Part shown: piece after piece, positions 22,895 to 32,794 of the stretch
How the letters are laid out: each line of letters opens with the position of its first letter
How positions within the stretch are numbered: position 1 is the stretch's first letter
Assembly: GCA_031002005.1 (NCBI GenBank)
Contig: CM061920.1
Location: forward strand, 45,486,610-45,550,609
Length of the DNA stretch: 64,000 bases
Reading direction: 5' to 3'
Source of the DNA: Vandiemenella viatica
Lineage: Eukaryota > Arthropoda > Insecta > Orthoptera > Morabidae
Translations under genes and position numbers: made by a program
The notes under the pieces: generated by a model
The model's database searches: none
Seen by the model: only the letters and a program-made list of their open reading frames with translations
Told to the model about the DNA's origin: nothing

Positions 22895-24454
22895 CCAGAA
22901 CATCTTTCATCACCACATTAGCTGAGCTGATACTCAACAACAACTACTTCTCCTTTGATGGCAATATCTACCACCAAACCTGTGGCACTGCCATGGGCAC
23001 TCGCATGGAGCCCTCTTATGCTAATCTCTTCATGGACCGCCCAGAACAAATGATTTTGGTGAACGTTCCCCTCAAACCTCTCCTGTGGCTTAAGTTGATA
23101 GCTGACATTTTTATGACCTGGACACATGGAGAAAACACCCTTCTAAATTTTCTGGACAATTTAAATACCTTTAATAACTCGCTGAATTTCACTTGGACCT
23201 ATTCCCACACCCAGGCCACATTCATGGATGTGGACCTATCACTCTCCTATGGCCACCTCAGCACCTCAGTCCACAACAAACCCACCAACTCACAACAGTA
23301 CCTCCATTTCGACAGTTGCCATCCATATCACACCAAACATTCCCTCCCCTACAGTGTTGGTATTTGAGGCAGTCATATATGCTCCAACCAGAAATCCTTA
23401 ATGGAGTACTCAACCAACATCTCACAAGCATTGGTATCCTGAAACTATCCCCCGGCTTTGGTTCACAAACAACTTTCATAAACCACAATGCAACCTGATC
23501 AACCTATTGGCTACTCCAAACCCCCAGAAACCTCAGTCGAGTCCTGTTTACACAATATTTCCCTGGCTTTGAATCCATCAACAGAATCCTTCGGCAGGGT
23601 TATGATTTCCTACTAACCTGCCCAGAAATGAGATTTATTCTTCCAAAAATCCTCCCTGGCCCTCCCAGAACTTGTTTCAGCAGACCTCAGCCAACTCATA
23701 GTCCACAAACAGTCTTCCTCATCGCATCGGACAGCCCCAAGGATCTTTCCCATGCAATAAACCCCACTGCAAGATGTGCGACATACACCATGCCTCCACC
23801 ACTTTCACCAATCCTATCACTGGTGAGATCTTTCCTATCATAGGACCTGCAACTTGTGAAACCTCACTTGTAATATACCAACTGACCTGCAAACATTGCT
23901 TGGCTTCTTTTATAGGTTTGACTGGCAATCCATTAACCATAAGAGTGAATGGCCACCGACAGACAGTTTTCACTCAGAATCCAAAACATCCAGTAGCCAT
24001 CCATGCTATCTCCCATGACACCAATAATTTTTGTTCTTGTTTCACGGTCCGTGCTATCAGAGTCCTCCCAAACAACAGCAGCTCCTCTGAACTCAGAAGG
24101 TGGGAGCTTGCCTACCAATACAAACTAGGCACAAGACAACCTCCTGGTCTCAATTTTAGATAATATCCAGTCAGTACTTTCCTTCGCTCTATCCACTCCT
24201 TGCCTCCATGCCCACTGTCTATATTGAACCACCACATACCAGATGTGATGTTTATCTGCATAGATTCTCTTTTTTTATCATTATTATTTCATTATTCTGT
24301 TTTCTTATTTACTTTTACTTTCTCAAATTTATGTTATGAACATGTTAATGTATTATTCTGCACTTTTTGCAACATTTTGCATTGCTGCTGTACTAGATCC
24401 AATTCACTGTCCCCCTCTCTCTGTCCTTTGTTTGAATTTATCCCCACCACGTTC

Positions 24455-24545
24455 CTGACTAAGGTCATTCTATGAGACCGTATTCTGCATCACCCTCCCT
24501 CTGTGATGTTCCCCTGTTGGCGTAGGGCCAAGTCCCAAAATATTC
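24455..24545 (+). repeat. Two hammerhead-like hairpins in tail of Penelope copy 1
   Basis: The first is CTGACTAA with stem GGTC/GACC at 24455-24479, followed by GTATT instead of GAAA. The second (24515-24545) is CTGTTGGCGTA with stem GGG/CCC, followed by AAAA. Both keep the layout but have lost core bases. Confidence 0.35.
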
Positions 24546-24654
24546 ATTGTTTTTCCTGTGTTTTGTGCTTATTTATGTCTTCACCCCATGATACCATCAT
24601 TTAAGGTAAGTGGTGGTTCATTTCGCTATCCCTTTATATATATATATATATATC

Positions 24655-25905
24655 GAACTCATTTTAACTAACAATGTTTTCACCTTTGATGGCCAAATCT
24701 ACCGACAAGTCAGCGGCACTGCCATGGGCACCCGCATGGCTCCCTCATACGCCAACTTATACTTAGGCTGCCTAGAAATGTCCTTCTTAGCTGCAGCCCT
24801 TTTGAAACCCCTGCTATGGGTCAGATTCATTGACGATATTTTCATGGTCTGGACCCACGGGGAAGACAACCTTCTCATTTTCCTCAATAACCTCAATAAT
24901 GCCAGCACTTTGAAATTTACATGGAATTACTCCCACACCCAGGCCACTTTCCTGGATGTCGACCTGTCCCTCTCCGATGGTGGCATCAATTCGTCGGTAC
25001 ATATAAAACCCACCAATCTACAACAATACCTCCACTACGACAGTTGCCATCCTAATCACATCAAACGCGCCCTCCCATACAGCCTGGGAATCCGGGGCAG
25101 GCACATTTGCTCCAACGAACAGTCCCTTAAGCAGTACTCTAATAACATTTCTGAAGCCCTAATATCCCGCAATTACCCCCCAGATTTAGTTCTTAAACAA
25201 GTTACACGGGCCACATCAGTACCGACACAATCCATCAACACCCCACAACCAGCAAGAACCAACCAAAGCCCAGTTTTGGTCACCCGCTACTTCCCTGGCT
25301 TAGAATCCATCAACAGGATCCTAAGACAAGGATATGATCTCCTCCGAGCCTGCCCGGAAATGAAAACACTCCTACCACAAATCCTTCCCCAGCCCCCCAG
25401 AACCTGTTTCAGTAGACCCCCCACCTTGAACCAGCTCTTGGTCCATAAACATGGAACCCCTCAGCCCACAAGACAGCCCCAAGGATCCTTTCCGTGTAAC
25501 AGGCCCCGTTGCAAACTTTGCATGATGCACCCGCCTTCGACCACCTTCACCAATCCCGTAACAGGGGAAAGCTTCTATATCACTGGATCGGCTACCTGCG
25601 TAACTTCTCACCTGATCTATCAACTTACCTGCAACCACTGCCCAGCCTCCTACATAGGTCTGACCACAAATCCACTGGCCATCCGGATGAATGGACACAG
25701 ACAATCGGTCTGGACTGAGAACCCTGACCACCCTGTTTCTTTTCATGCCACCACTCATAACACCAACAATTTCAACACCTGCTTCACAGTCCGCGCCATC
25801 AAAGTACTCCCAGACAAAAGCAGCATCTCAGAACTGAGAAGGTGGGAACTGGCCTTTCAGTACCAACTGGGGACCAGACAACCACCTGGACTAAATTTAA
25901 GATAG
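24655..25905 (+). pseudogene. Penelope-like RT plus GIY-YIG endonuclease, long open C-terminal part
   Basis: The frame is open for over 400 codons and ends TAG at 25903-25905. The first 14 or so codons upstream are (TA)n-derived and not part of the protein. RT motif B-like QVSGTAMGTRMAPSYANLYL and motif C RFIDDIFMVWTHGE are intact, then FLDVDLS and TNLQQYLHYDSCHPNH. A Cys cluster CNRPRCKLC precedes the GIY-YIG nuclease (IYQLTCNHCPASYIGLT, then RMNGHRQS). The N-terminal half, including RT motif A, is missing, so it cannot act alone. No internal stop is present, so the copy is young or the end is conserved. Confidence 0.8.
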
Positions 25906-26380
25906 CTCCAATTTTCCTCTCTCCTCCGACCTTTGCCCCCTTACCTGCCATCATTTCCCACAAAACCATCGCTCACCAGAGCTTTCTCTTTTTGTACTTA
26001 GATCTAGTGCAATAATTTTTTTTTTTTTTCTCCCGTGTGTTTTATATTATTATATTTTTTCCGTGTGTAGTATTTTTCGTGCGTAATAATTTTGCGTGGG
26101 GAATAATTTTTTATGGGGTCACATATAGATCGTTTTCAGTAGATTCCACCCCCCCCCCCCTCCCCGGGTTTCCTTGGTTTGTTTAATGCCAGTGACCTTA
26201 TGACCGCAACCGCGTTTCTACTGTGCAGTCTAATTATCATTTTCGGGCTTAGGTCCTCCCACCCCCGCCTCCCGCCATGTTGTTTCTCCCCCTCCCTCTC
26301 CACCCCGATCAGCCGACCATGTGCACCCCGTGTGGTCTCCTCAGTTGGCTGCTAGCTTCCGCGGGGCAGCCACCTCATCC

Positions 26381-26428
26381 TACAACCTGATGAAGAGCTA
26401 AGCTCGAAAAATTTGTATTATGTTTGTG
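26381..26428 (+). ncRNA. Hammerhead-ribozyme-like motif in Penelope tail
   Basis: CTGATGA lies at 26387-26393, a 4-bp stem GAGC/GCTC with loop TAA at 26395-26405, and GAAA at 26406-26409. A short helix AAT/ATT follows, then TAT, then GTTTGTG, which can pair (with one bulge) with TACAAC just before CTGATGA. This is the order of a type I hammerhead: stem I, CUGAUGA, stem II, GAAA, short stem III, UH, stem I. One extra A sits between CUGAUGA and stem II, so activity is uncertain. Penelope-like elements are known to carry hammerhead motifs in their tails. Confidence 0.5.
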
Positions 26429-26516
26429 TTTTTTCGTGTTTTGACGCCGCTGGAGCCCTCATCTTTGGTAAGCGGTGGTTTTTCTCCTATCCCAATGTCT
26501 ATATATATATATATAT

Positions 26517-26742
26517 ATGTCTCCGGGTGCACCCACCTCTCATAATGTTCTCTTGTTGAAGAAGGGTTTTTTCCCGAAAATTACTTTATTATTTGTGTTT
26601 GTGTCTTTTCTGTGTGTTCGCGCCCCACATCCATCATCTAAAGGTAAGTGGTGGCTCATTTCCCTATCCTAATTTGATTCCTTTCCGCTACTTAGCGTCT
26701 TTTTTTTCATTGTTATTATATATATATATATATAGTTACCAG
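26517..26742 (+). repeat. Penelope tail, left arm of a large inverted repeat
   Basis: It contains CTCATAATGTTCTC, a core TTGAAGA with stem GGG/CCC and GAAA (26556-26579), TGTGTCTTTTCTGTGTGTTC and GGTAAGTGGTGGCTCATTTC, ending in (TA)n and ATAGTTACCAG. The reverse complement lies at 27770-27970 with near-identity over roughly 200 bp. Confidence 0.75.
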
Positions 26743-27516
26743 AACTAGAGACAGCGTGCAGTGAAGTGGGCCTTAAAATAAATATATCAAAAAGCAAAAT
26801 CATGCAAAACAAATGGGCAGAAAAAGATAAAGACAAGGCGGACATGAAAGATTCTGGTATTGAGTTCGTAGATCAGTACATCTATCTTGGCCAACTGATC
26901 AATATGAATGGTGACTCAAAGCCTGAGATCTACAGACGTATAAAGCTGGGCTGGAGAGCATATGGAAGAAATTCCATAGTTTTTAAATCGAACATGCCAA
27001 TACATCTTAAAAAACAGGTATTTGAACAATGTGTATTACTGGTCCTCACATATGCCTGCCAGACTTGGACCCTAAATAGTCACACGAAGCAAAAACTGAG
27101 AACTGCCCAGCGAAGTATGGAAAGAGCAATGCTAGGGTTTACAAGAAGAGACAGGAAAAGGGCTGTGCACATCCATTCAATAACTAAAGTAACAGACATC
27201 TTAAAAAGAGTCATGACCCAAAAATGGCAATGGGCCGGTCATGTTGCTCGCAAAAGAGATGAAAGATGCACTACGGTAGTGCTGGACTGGATACCGAGAA
27301 ACCTGAAAAGAGCAAGAGGAAGACCCCCGGATCGCTGGGATAAGGATATACGTCGAGTTACAGGCGTGAACTGGAAGAGGGCGGCTCAGGATCGATCGGC
27401 CTGGAAAGAACTACAGCAACACTATGTACAATTAAATTCTAATATATAGCTCATTAGGCTTAAAGAGGCTACATCCTGAAAAAAGGATCGATATAGCTGC
27501 AATAATAATAATAATA
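26743..27516 (+). mobile_element. 5'-truncated RTE-type LINE with 11-bp target-site duplication
   Basis: ATAGTTACCAG flanks the element at 26732-26742 and 27517-27527. The element ends in a short-repeat tail (ATA)n, typical of RTE LINEs, and inserts into the inverted Penelope-tail nest. It is 774 bp and contains one uninterrupted frame to its stop, so the insertion looks fairly young. Confidence 0.9.
26766..27449 (+). pseudogene. RTE-type RT C-terminal domain, intact frame
   Basis: The frame reads GLKINISKSKIM, FVDQYIYLGQLI, RRIKLGWRAYGRN, MPIHLKKQVFEQCVLLVLTY, ACQTWTL, QRSMERAMLGFTRRDRKRA, WQWAGHVARKRD, RGRPPDRWDKDIRRV and AWKELQQHYVQL. This is the thumb and tail of the RTE LINE polyprotein found in many animal genomes. 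The catalytic FADD and the endonuclease are missing through 5' truncation, so it is a fragment with no own function. Confidence 0.9.
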
Positions 27517-27569
27517 ATAGTTACCAGGAAATAATAGGAGCTAATTAGCAAATGGATTTACAAAAAAAC

Positions 27570-27750
27570 ACTTACCTTAGATGATGGTATCATGGGGTGA
27601 ACACATAAATAAACACAAAACATAGGATAAACTATGAATATTTCGAGACTTGGCTCTTTGTCAACAGGAGAAATGAAGGAAAGAGGGTGGTGTGGGAGAC
27701 TGTTTCACAATTTATGTGTTCACCCCATGATACCATCATCTAAGGTAAGT
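27570..27750. repeat. Fold-back Penelope-tail mini-element with 40-bp perfect TIRs
   Basis: Arms at 27570-27609 and 27711-27750 are perfect inverted repeats of 40 bp (ACTTACCTTAGATGATGG...). The 101-bp interior carries, on the - strand at 27641-27668, TTGACAAA, a stem GAG/CTC and GAAA. It lies between the two arms of the larger inverted repeat. Confidence 0.85.
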
Positions 27751-27769
27751 GGTGGTCTATATATATATA

Positions 27770-27990
27770 TATATATATATAATAACAATGGAAAAAAAGA
27801 CGCTAAGTAGCGGAAAGGAATCAAATTAGGATAGGGAAATGAGTCACCACTTACCTTTAGATGATGGATGTGGGGCACGAACACACAGAAAAGACACAGA
27901 CACCAATAATAAAGAAATTTTCGGGAAAAAAACCCTTCGTCAACGAGAGAACATTATGAGAGGTGAGTGCAGCTGGAGATTGCCTCACAG
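27770..27990 (-). repeat. Penelope tail, right arm of the large inverted repeat
   Basis: On the - strand it contains CGTTGACGAA, stem GGG/CCC, GAAA (27943-27919), TTCTGTGTGTTCGTGCCCC and AGGTAAGTGGTGACTCATTT. It is the inverted partner of 26517-26720. It begins beside a (TA)n run. Confidence 0.75.
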
Positions 27991-28559
27991 AAAAAGATTT
28001 GCATTGTTCTAATAACTTTTAATTATACTTATTAGAGACTTGGAAAACCTCTTCGAAACATTATTTTCCAAAGTTTATTTCTGCTTATCCGATAAAAAGC
28101 TTTGGGTTTCTTGATTGGTTTCTTTCTGTTTTAACCCGTTTTTTATTATTATTTTTTTATCTACTTAGCATGAAAACACTGTTCATAAAAGCTGCTCATT
28201 TCCTGAAATTTTTGTTTGTTGGATAAAATTTTACCTGTAGAATAGTTTGTTTTTTTTATCTTTATATAAGATATAGATAACTCTCAACTTATACAATCAC
28301 AATTAAAATAAAATCAGTTTGGAATCAAATAATCCAGAAATTTAAGAAAGCAGGTGAAACGTGGCCACAAGAAAAGTTCACGGAAGTATGAAAGGAAATA
28401 TATGTAGGTACAGGGCATGCAGCATATAGGATTATTAAATAGTATTGGGAGAAATCAAGAAATGATGTTTTAATATTAAAGGTGCTTACAGGAAATCCTT
28501 TTTAAGGTTAGAAGATAGAGCTAATACATTGCTAATACGCAGAGAAGCTGTATGTATGA

Positions 28560-30590
28560 TTGGAATGATTTGAACAACAGTATGATGGAAAGAGAAAATT
28601 ATTTCAACATTGAAGAATTAAGAGATTCTGGTCTAAGAACAGTATTTAATAAAATTTTGGAAGATCTGGACTCAAATTATGCAGTTAGAATTGATGAGCT
28701 TCCTGCAGAACTTTTAAAATTTCTAGAATAAGAAAGAATCAAAAGAATATTCAAAATGTAATCAAAAAGTTATGAAAAAGGAGTGATTATAATTGATTTC
28801 AACAAAAGTGTCATTTGACAATCCTGAAGAAAGCACATGTTGACAAATATGAAAATTATACCACAATAAATCTGACATCACATGCTATTTAATTACTGAC
28901 TAGGATAATATATGGATAGTAGCTAAGAGATATTAAATGAAGATCATTCTTGGTAACAGAAAAACTGGGACACAAGAGAAGCCATGGTTGTTTTAAGTTT
29001 AATACTGAAAGGGCGGTACAAGAAAAAAATGATACTCTTATGGTTATGTTGATTTAGAAAATGCTTTTGATAATACCTGCTGCAACAAGATGTTCAAAAT
29101 TTTAAAGATAAAAAATATTTAAATAGAATAGTAATTTGGAATTTATAATAGAATCAGATAACTACAATAAATGCATGTACAAATCAGTGAAAAGAATTCC
29201 ATTTTACTCTGTGATAGAATTTTCTTCTTGGAATTTGGTAACTAAGAATGACTGATAAAATAGTATATATGGTGTATGGAAGGGGAAGGTGACAAAGTTG
29301 TCCACAATTACTAAAATGATATATGGTTTTTCTTTCTGTTGAAACTTTTGAAACAAATGAAGTAATTACACTGTTAACAAAATTTCACTCATATATAGTA
29401 ACTAACATGGGATAGCATGCACTCAAAAACTGCTGTAAAAAATTATGACACTAACAGGATTTTAAGTAATTGACTGCTTATGAGTTGTGGTAACTGGTTG
29501 GTAAGAAAATAACTGGTTGTTAGATGCTGGTAACAAGTTTATACACTGTTCCACATAATAAGTATTAACTAACTCGGGACTGTATTTGTAGATTACAGGA
29601 AATATTGGTTATACTAATGGGTCGTAACTAACTTCTTGTCAATATATAATACTATCAATTATATAGTAATATTGACATTACTAATAAGTGTATGTACTGT
29701 TCCACATCCCCGAGATTATTCTCACATGGGATCAAAGTGAACATATCTATCTATCTAGAATGTGAGACAATGTTGTTGTATATCTCCATTGATACTGAAC
29801 TTGTGTTTAGAGGAAGTAATAAAGAAAGTAGAAGAAAAATTTGAATTTGTTCAAGGGGAAACAATTAATATGCTGCTGTTTGTTGGTGACATTGTACTGT
29901 TTGCAGAACAGAGTGAGAATTTTGAGAAATTACTGAATGGAATGAACAAAGTGCCGAGGAAAGAATTTAGATTAAATATAACCTAGCAAGACAAAAGTCA
30001 TTAAATGTAGCAGAGATAGCAATAACAGCGAATTAAATATAAACATAGGCTCATATATAGTATGAGAATTTGGTTACAATGTTTAGTTTAGAAAATAAAA
30101 TTACAGCTGATGTTGAAGCAGGAATGATATTAAAACCAGAATAGCAATAGCTGGAAGAGCATTCTTGAAAACAGACATTCTTTAGTTTAAAATATTGATA
30201 TGGGACTAGAAAGAACTTTTTAAACGTATATTTGTGAAGCTTAGTATTATAGAAGCAAAGCATGAACTTTATAAAACAGGAAAACTGAAGCATCTGAAAT
30301 GTGATGCTTTAGAAGGACACTGAACAGTTAAATTATGAAATGATGTGTTTTGGAATGGGTTAGGAAAGAAATTTGTGGGAGAAGCAAAAAGGAAAAAGAG
30401 ACGGGATGGTGGGTCACATTTTAAGTCATGAGGGATTGATTAATTTGTTGGAGAGAATAGTTGGAGGAAAAATGCCTGTAGAGAATATATGAAAAAGACA
30501 ATAGAGGATGAATGTGCTGACATGAAGAGGTTAGCTCGAGATAGAAAAAGATTGAAGATTGTATCAAAGCAGTCAATAACTGAATAATCT
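28560..30590 (+). pseudogene. RTE-type LINE reverse transcriptase, heavily decayed
   Basis: Scattered frames read FNIEELRDSGLRTVFNKILE, IDELPAELLKFLE (RT entry), VRQCCCISPLILNLCLEEVI (motif B; VRQGCPLSPLLFNLYLEEVI in relatives), and TINMLLFVGDIVLFAEQSEN (motif C; FADDIVLLAE in relatives, so the first catalytic Asp is changed to Gly). The tail keeps GKRDGMVGHILSHEGLI. Many stops and frameshifts show an old copy. Confidence 0.6.
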
Positions 30591-31111
30591 TCTTTCTTCT
30601 TCTTTTTACTATATAACAAGATTGTCTTTGTCCCTTTTTAATGCATGTAAGTCCCTTCAAATTACACAGAAAGTCTTAAAATTTTGCAGAGGGCAAATAC
30701 AGATCACATTCATATTTTAGCTAGATCATGTCATGGAGTCATTACCTTTCATCCTAAAAACACATATTTTGTCCCTAGAATCTCATTTCTTGTCACTTTT
30801 AGACTTTTAGGCTACCATGAATTTGTGGTTTAAATTGCTGTTAAGGTGTCAAAAAATGTTAAATGGTGTTTTATTAATAACTGAGAGTAATTATGTTTCA
30901 TGATATAATGTAAATTATGTGTTAAATATTTATATTCTGTCAAATGTTTAATTTCACATTAGCTGGCATCCAATATAACTAAAACAAATGTAATAAATCT
31001 TAAGAAAGAAAACTTTTATTTTGTACATTCGGCCTAATTTTTTTTCCCCCCCTTGATACCTGAATATTGGCTATTTCTGTCCATTTCATATCGTGAATGA
31101 AAATGTTACAG

Positions 31112-31254
31112 GTTATGATGTGCCAACACTTTCACAGTATTTTGATTATATCTCAGTGATGACTTATGACTTCCATGGACACTGGGATAAGCAGACTGGA
31201 CATGTTGCGCCACTTTACTACTATCCCGGTGACACCTATGACTACTTTAATGCT
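31112..31254 (+). CDS. Cht10: GH18 chitinase (Cht10-like), exon B
   Basis: The exon completes the split Gly codon and reads YDVPTLSQYFDYISVMTYDF, then HGHWDKQTGHVAPLYYYPGD. It contains the third GH18 signature MxYDxxG (MTYDFHG), whose Tyr and Asp line the active site. The acceptor is TGTTACAG before 31112; the donor is a strong GTAAGT at 31255, phase 0. It is 47 codons plus two bases. No stop or frameshift, so purifying selection is likely. Confidence 0.92.
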
Positions 31255-31839
31255 GTAAGTAGCTACAAGAAACCATTGTTCCTATGCTAATTTTGCTAGC
31301 TTTTACATTAGCAATGATTATTTTTTGAAGATATTATTTGTTCCAGTACTTCCCAGCTGATTTAATATTTCATCTATGGGTTAGTTGTTTTGCTTAGTAG
31401 TAATTCCTAACAGATTTCAATAGAAATGATGACAGCAGCCACATAGCTATGCATAGAGACTCATCAACATCATGAAAGACATTTAACGATTTCAAATATT
31501 GCTACTGTGAAACTATCTACTTAGTTTTTGGCTGTGACTGTCCTGTCTTAAATTTATTTCAAATATAGTTTACTCACTAATGGAATTCAAACTTGAAAGA
31601 AAATATTGTTTATAATATTAATACACCCAATAAATTGCAATTACAATAAATTAATATGACACCTTGCTGTTTGGCCAAGAGATGAAATTAAAGAAGCTTC
31701 AAATGAATTTACTTTTATCACTGTTACAGATATGAATAATGTAATTAGTTGTAAAAATGGAAATAGTATCAGTAACAGTTTAAAATCTATCGTTACACAA
31801 TTTTATATTGATCCAGCACTTTAAAACTTCATCCCTACA

Positions 31840-32030
31840 TCTGCTTGCAGTAAGTAATGATGTGTAGAAATCTGATCCTCTTACCATTTGTCTCATCTTT
31901 AACATGATTAAGAGTTATACCAAAATATCGTAAAATATGTTCATGTTTATGTGATGATCCCAGCCCTCCAATCTTCATCTGAGGTAAATGATTGGTTTAC
32001 TTTGTCTATTGTTCATTATGTTCCTATTGA
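31840..32030 (+). repeat. Decayed Penelope-tail repeat
   Basis: It aligns by eye with 43655-43790: CCATTTGTCTCATC, ATGATTAAGAGTTATACC, TTCATGTTTATGTGATGA, TTCATCTGAGGTAAATGA. The core has lost the pairing of its stem. Confidence 0.4.
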
Positions 32031-32794
32031 AATTGTGAAATGATTATGGATGGATATACACTACTCAGTGTTTGACCTGAATCATTATAACTTTTTATAG
32101 TTACAAGTTAGTGTAGATATATTTTTTTAGCCTCTAGAATTTAATATGAGATTTAATTCGCAGAAAACAGAAATGCCCAGTATATTTCCATATAGTGCAG
32201 ATTATTTTATATTTTTATTTGAAATTCATTTCCATTTTTGTTTACTCAAATTTTAATATTTAAGGCTTTGATTGATCAAAAAATAAACACACAATATACG
32301 AATTTTCTGTTTGTGTTACTACTCATAGTAAATCCGATTTCACATAAATTCTTGCAAATCAATTTTAAATATAACTTTTAACAAACAATTTATTTGTTCA
32401 GAAGAAATGTTCAGTTGCAAAGGAACTACTTTATACTCATTTGTTGTACGGAATGCACAATGCTGGATCGTTACAAAAGAGCCCATCTTCACTCTTTTTA
32501 GATCCTGAAGATAAAATAAAATATAAAATCATCATTAAAGACTTTTTCGGTATTATGAACAATTTTTTCTTTGCTATCTTCCTTCACCCATTCTGTTAAG
32601 CAGATTGTTCTACACTTTGATTTACATTTATCCTGATATCAGTTAATTTTATTTTTCTACATGTAATGCTATAATCAGTTAGCTATATATTGAAATGCAT
32701 TAGATATTGCAGGAGTTGAAGCAATTTTAAGCCAATTAGAGAGATTTAGAATCCAAATAAGTTCCCTGTGTACCTGCTACCACATCAGTAAAAA

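Larger units (their letters stand above)
21745..24650 (+). mobile_element. Penelope-like element copy 1 (with GIY-YIG endonuclease), decayed
   Basis: The + strand carries the N-terminal region (KGLTFSPTP), the PLE signature ILHADKGSTTLVMNRSDY, PTLYLLPKIHMPGNPGYPIV, an RT motif A-like LITIDVTSLYRHIPH, AMGTRMEPSYANL and FMTWTHGEN. A CX2C plus GIY-YIG-like region follows at about 23850-24000 (IYQLTCKHCLASFIGLT). Stops and frameshifts occur throughout, and a SINE splits it at 22647-22894. The 3' tail (24450-24600) has two hairpin cores. PLEs are retroelements whose RT is related to telomerase. Confidence 0.85.
24655..26500 (+). mobile_element. Penelope-like element copy 2, 5'-truncated
   Basis: It begins immediately after a (TA)n run at 24638-24653 and lies head to tail with copy 1. 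The body encodes the open frame ending at 25905, followed by a 3' untranslated region with T-rich and C-rich runs and a tail holding the best hammerhead-like core (26381-26425). The protein differs from copy 1 at many positions, so this is another subfamily or an old paralogue, not a recent duplicate. Confidence 0.8.
11808..31111 (+). other. 19.3-kb chitinase intron filled with mobile elements
   Basis: The intron is bounded by GTCAGA and GTTACAG and splits a Gly codon after its first base. It contains members of at least six repeat classes (RTE, Jockey-like and CR1-like LINEs, satellite, Tc1, Penelope, SINE). Stretches 11810-13080 and 13280-14030 show nothing I can name apart from a decayed LINE end near 13090-13270. 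Confidence 0.85.
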
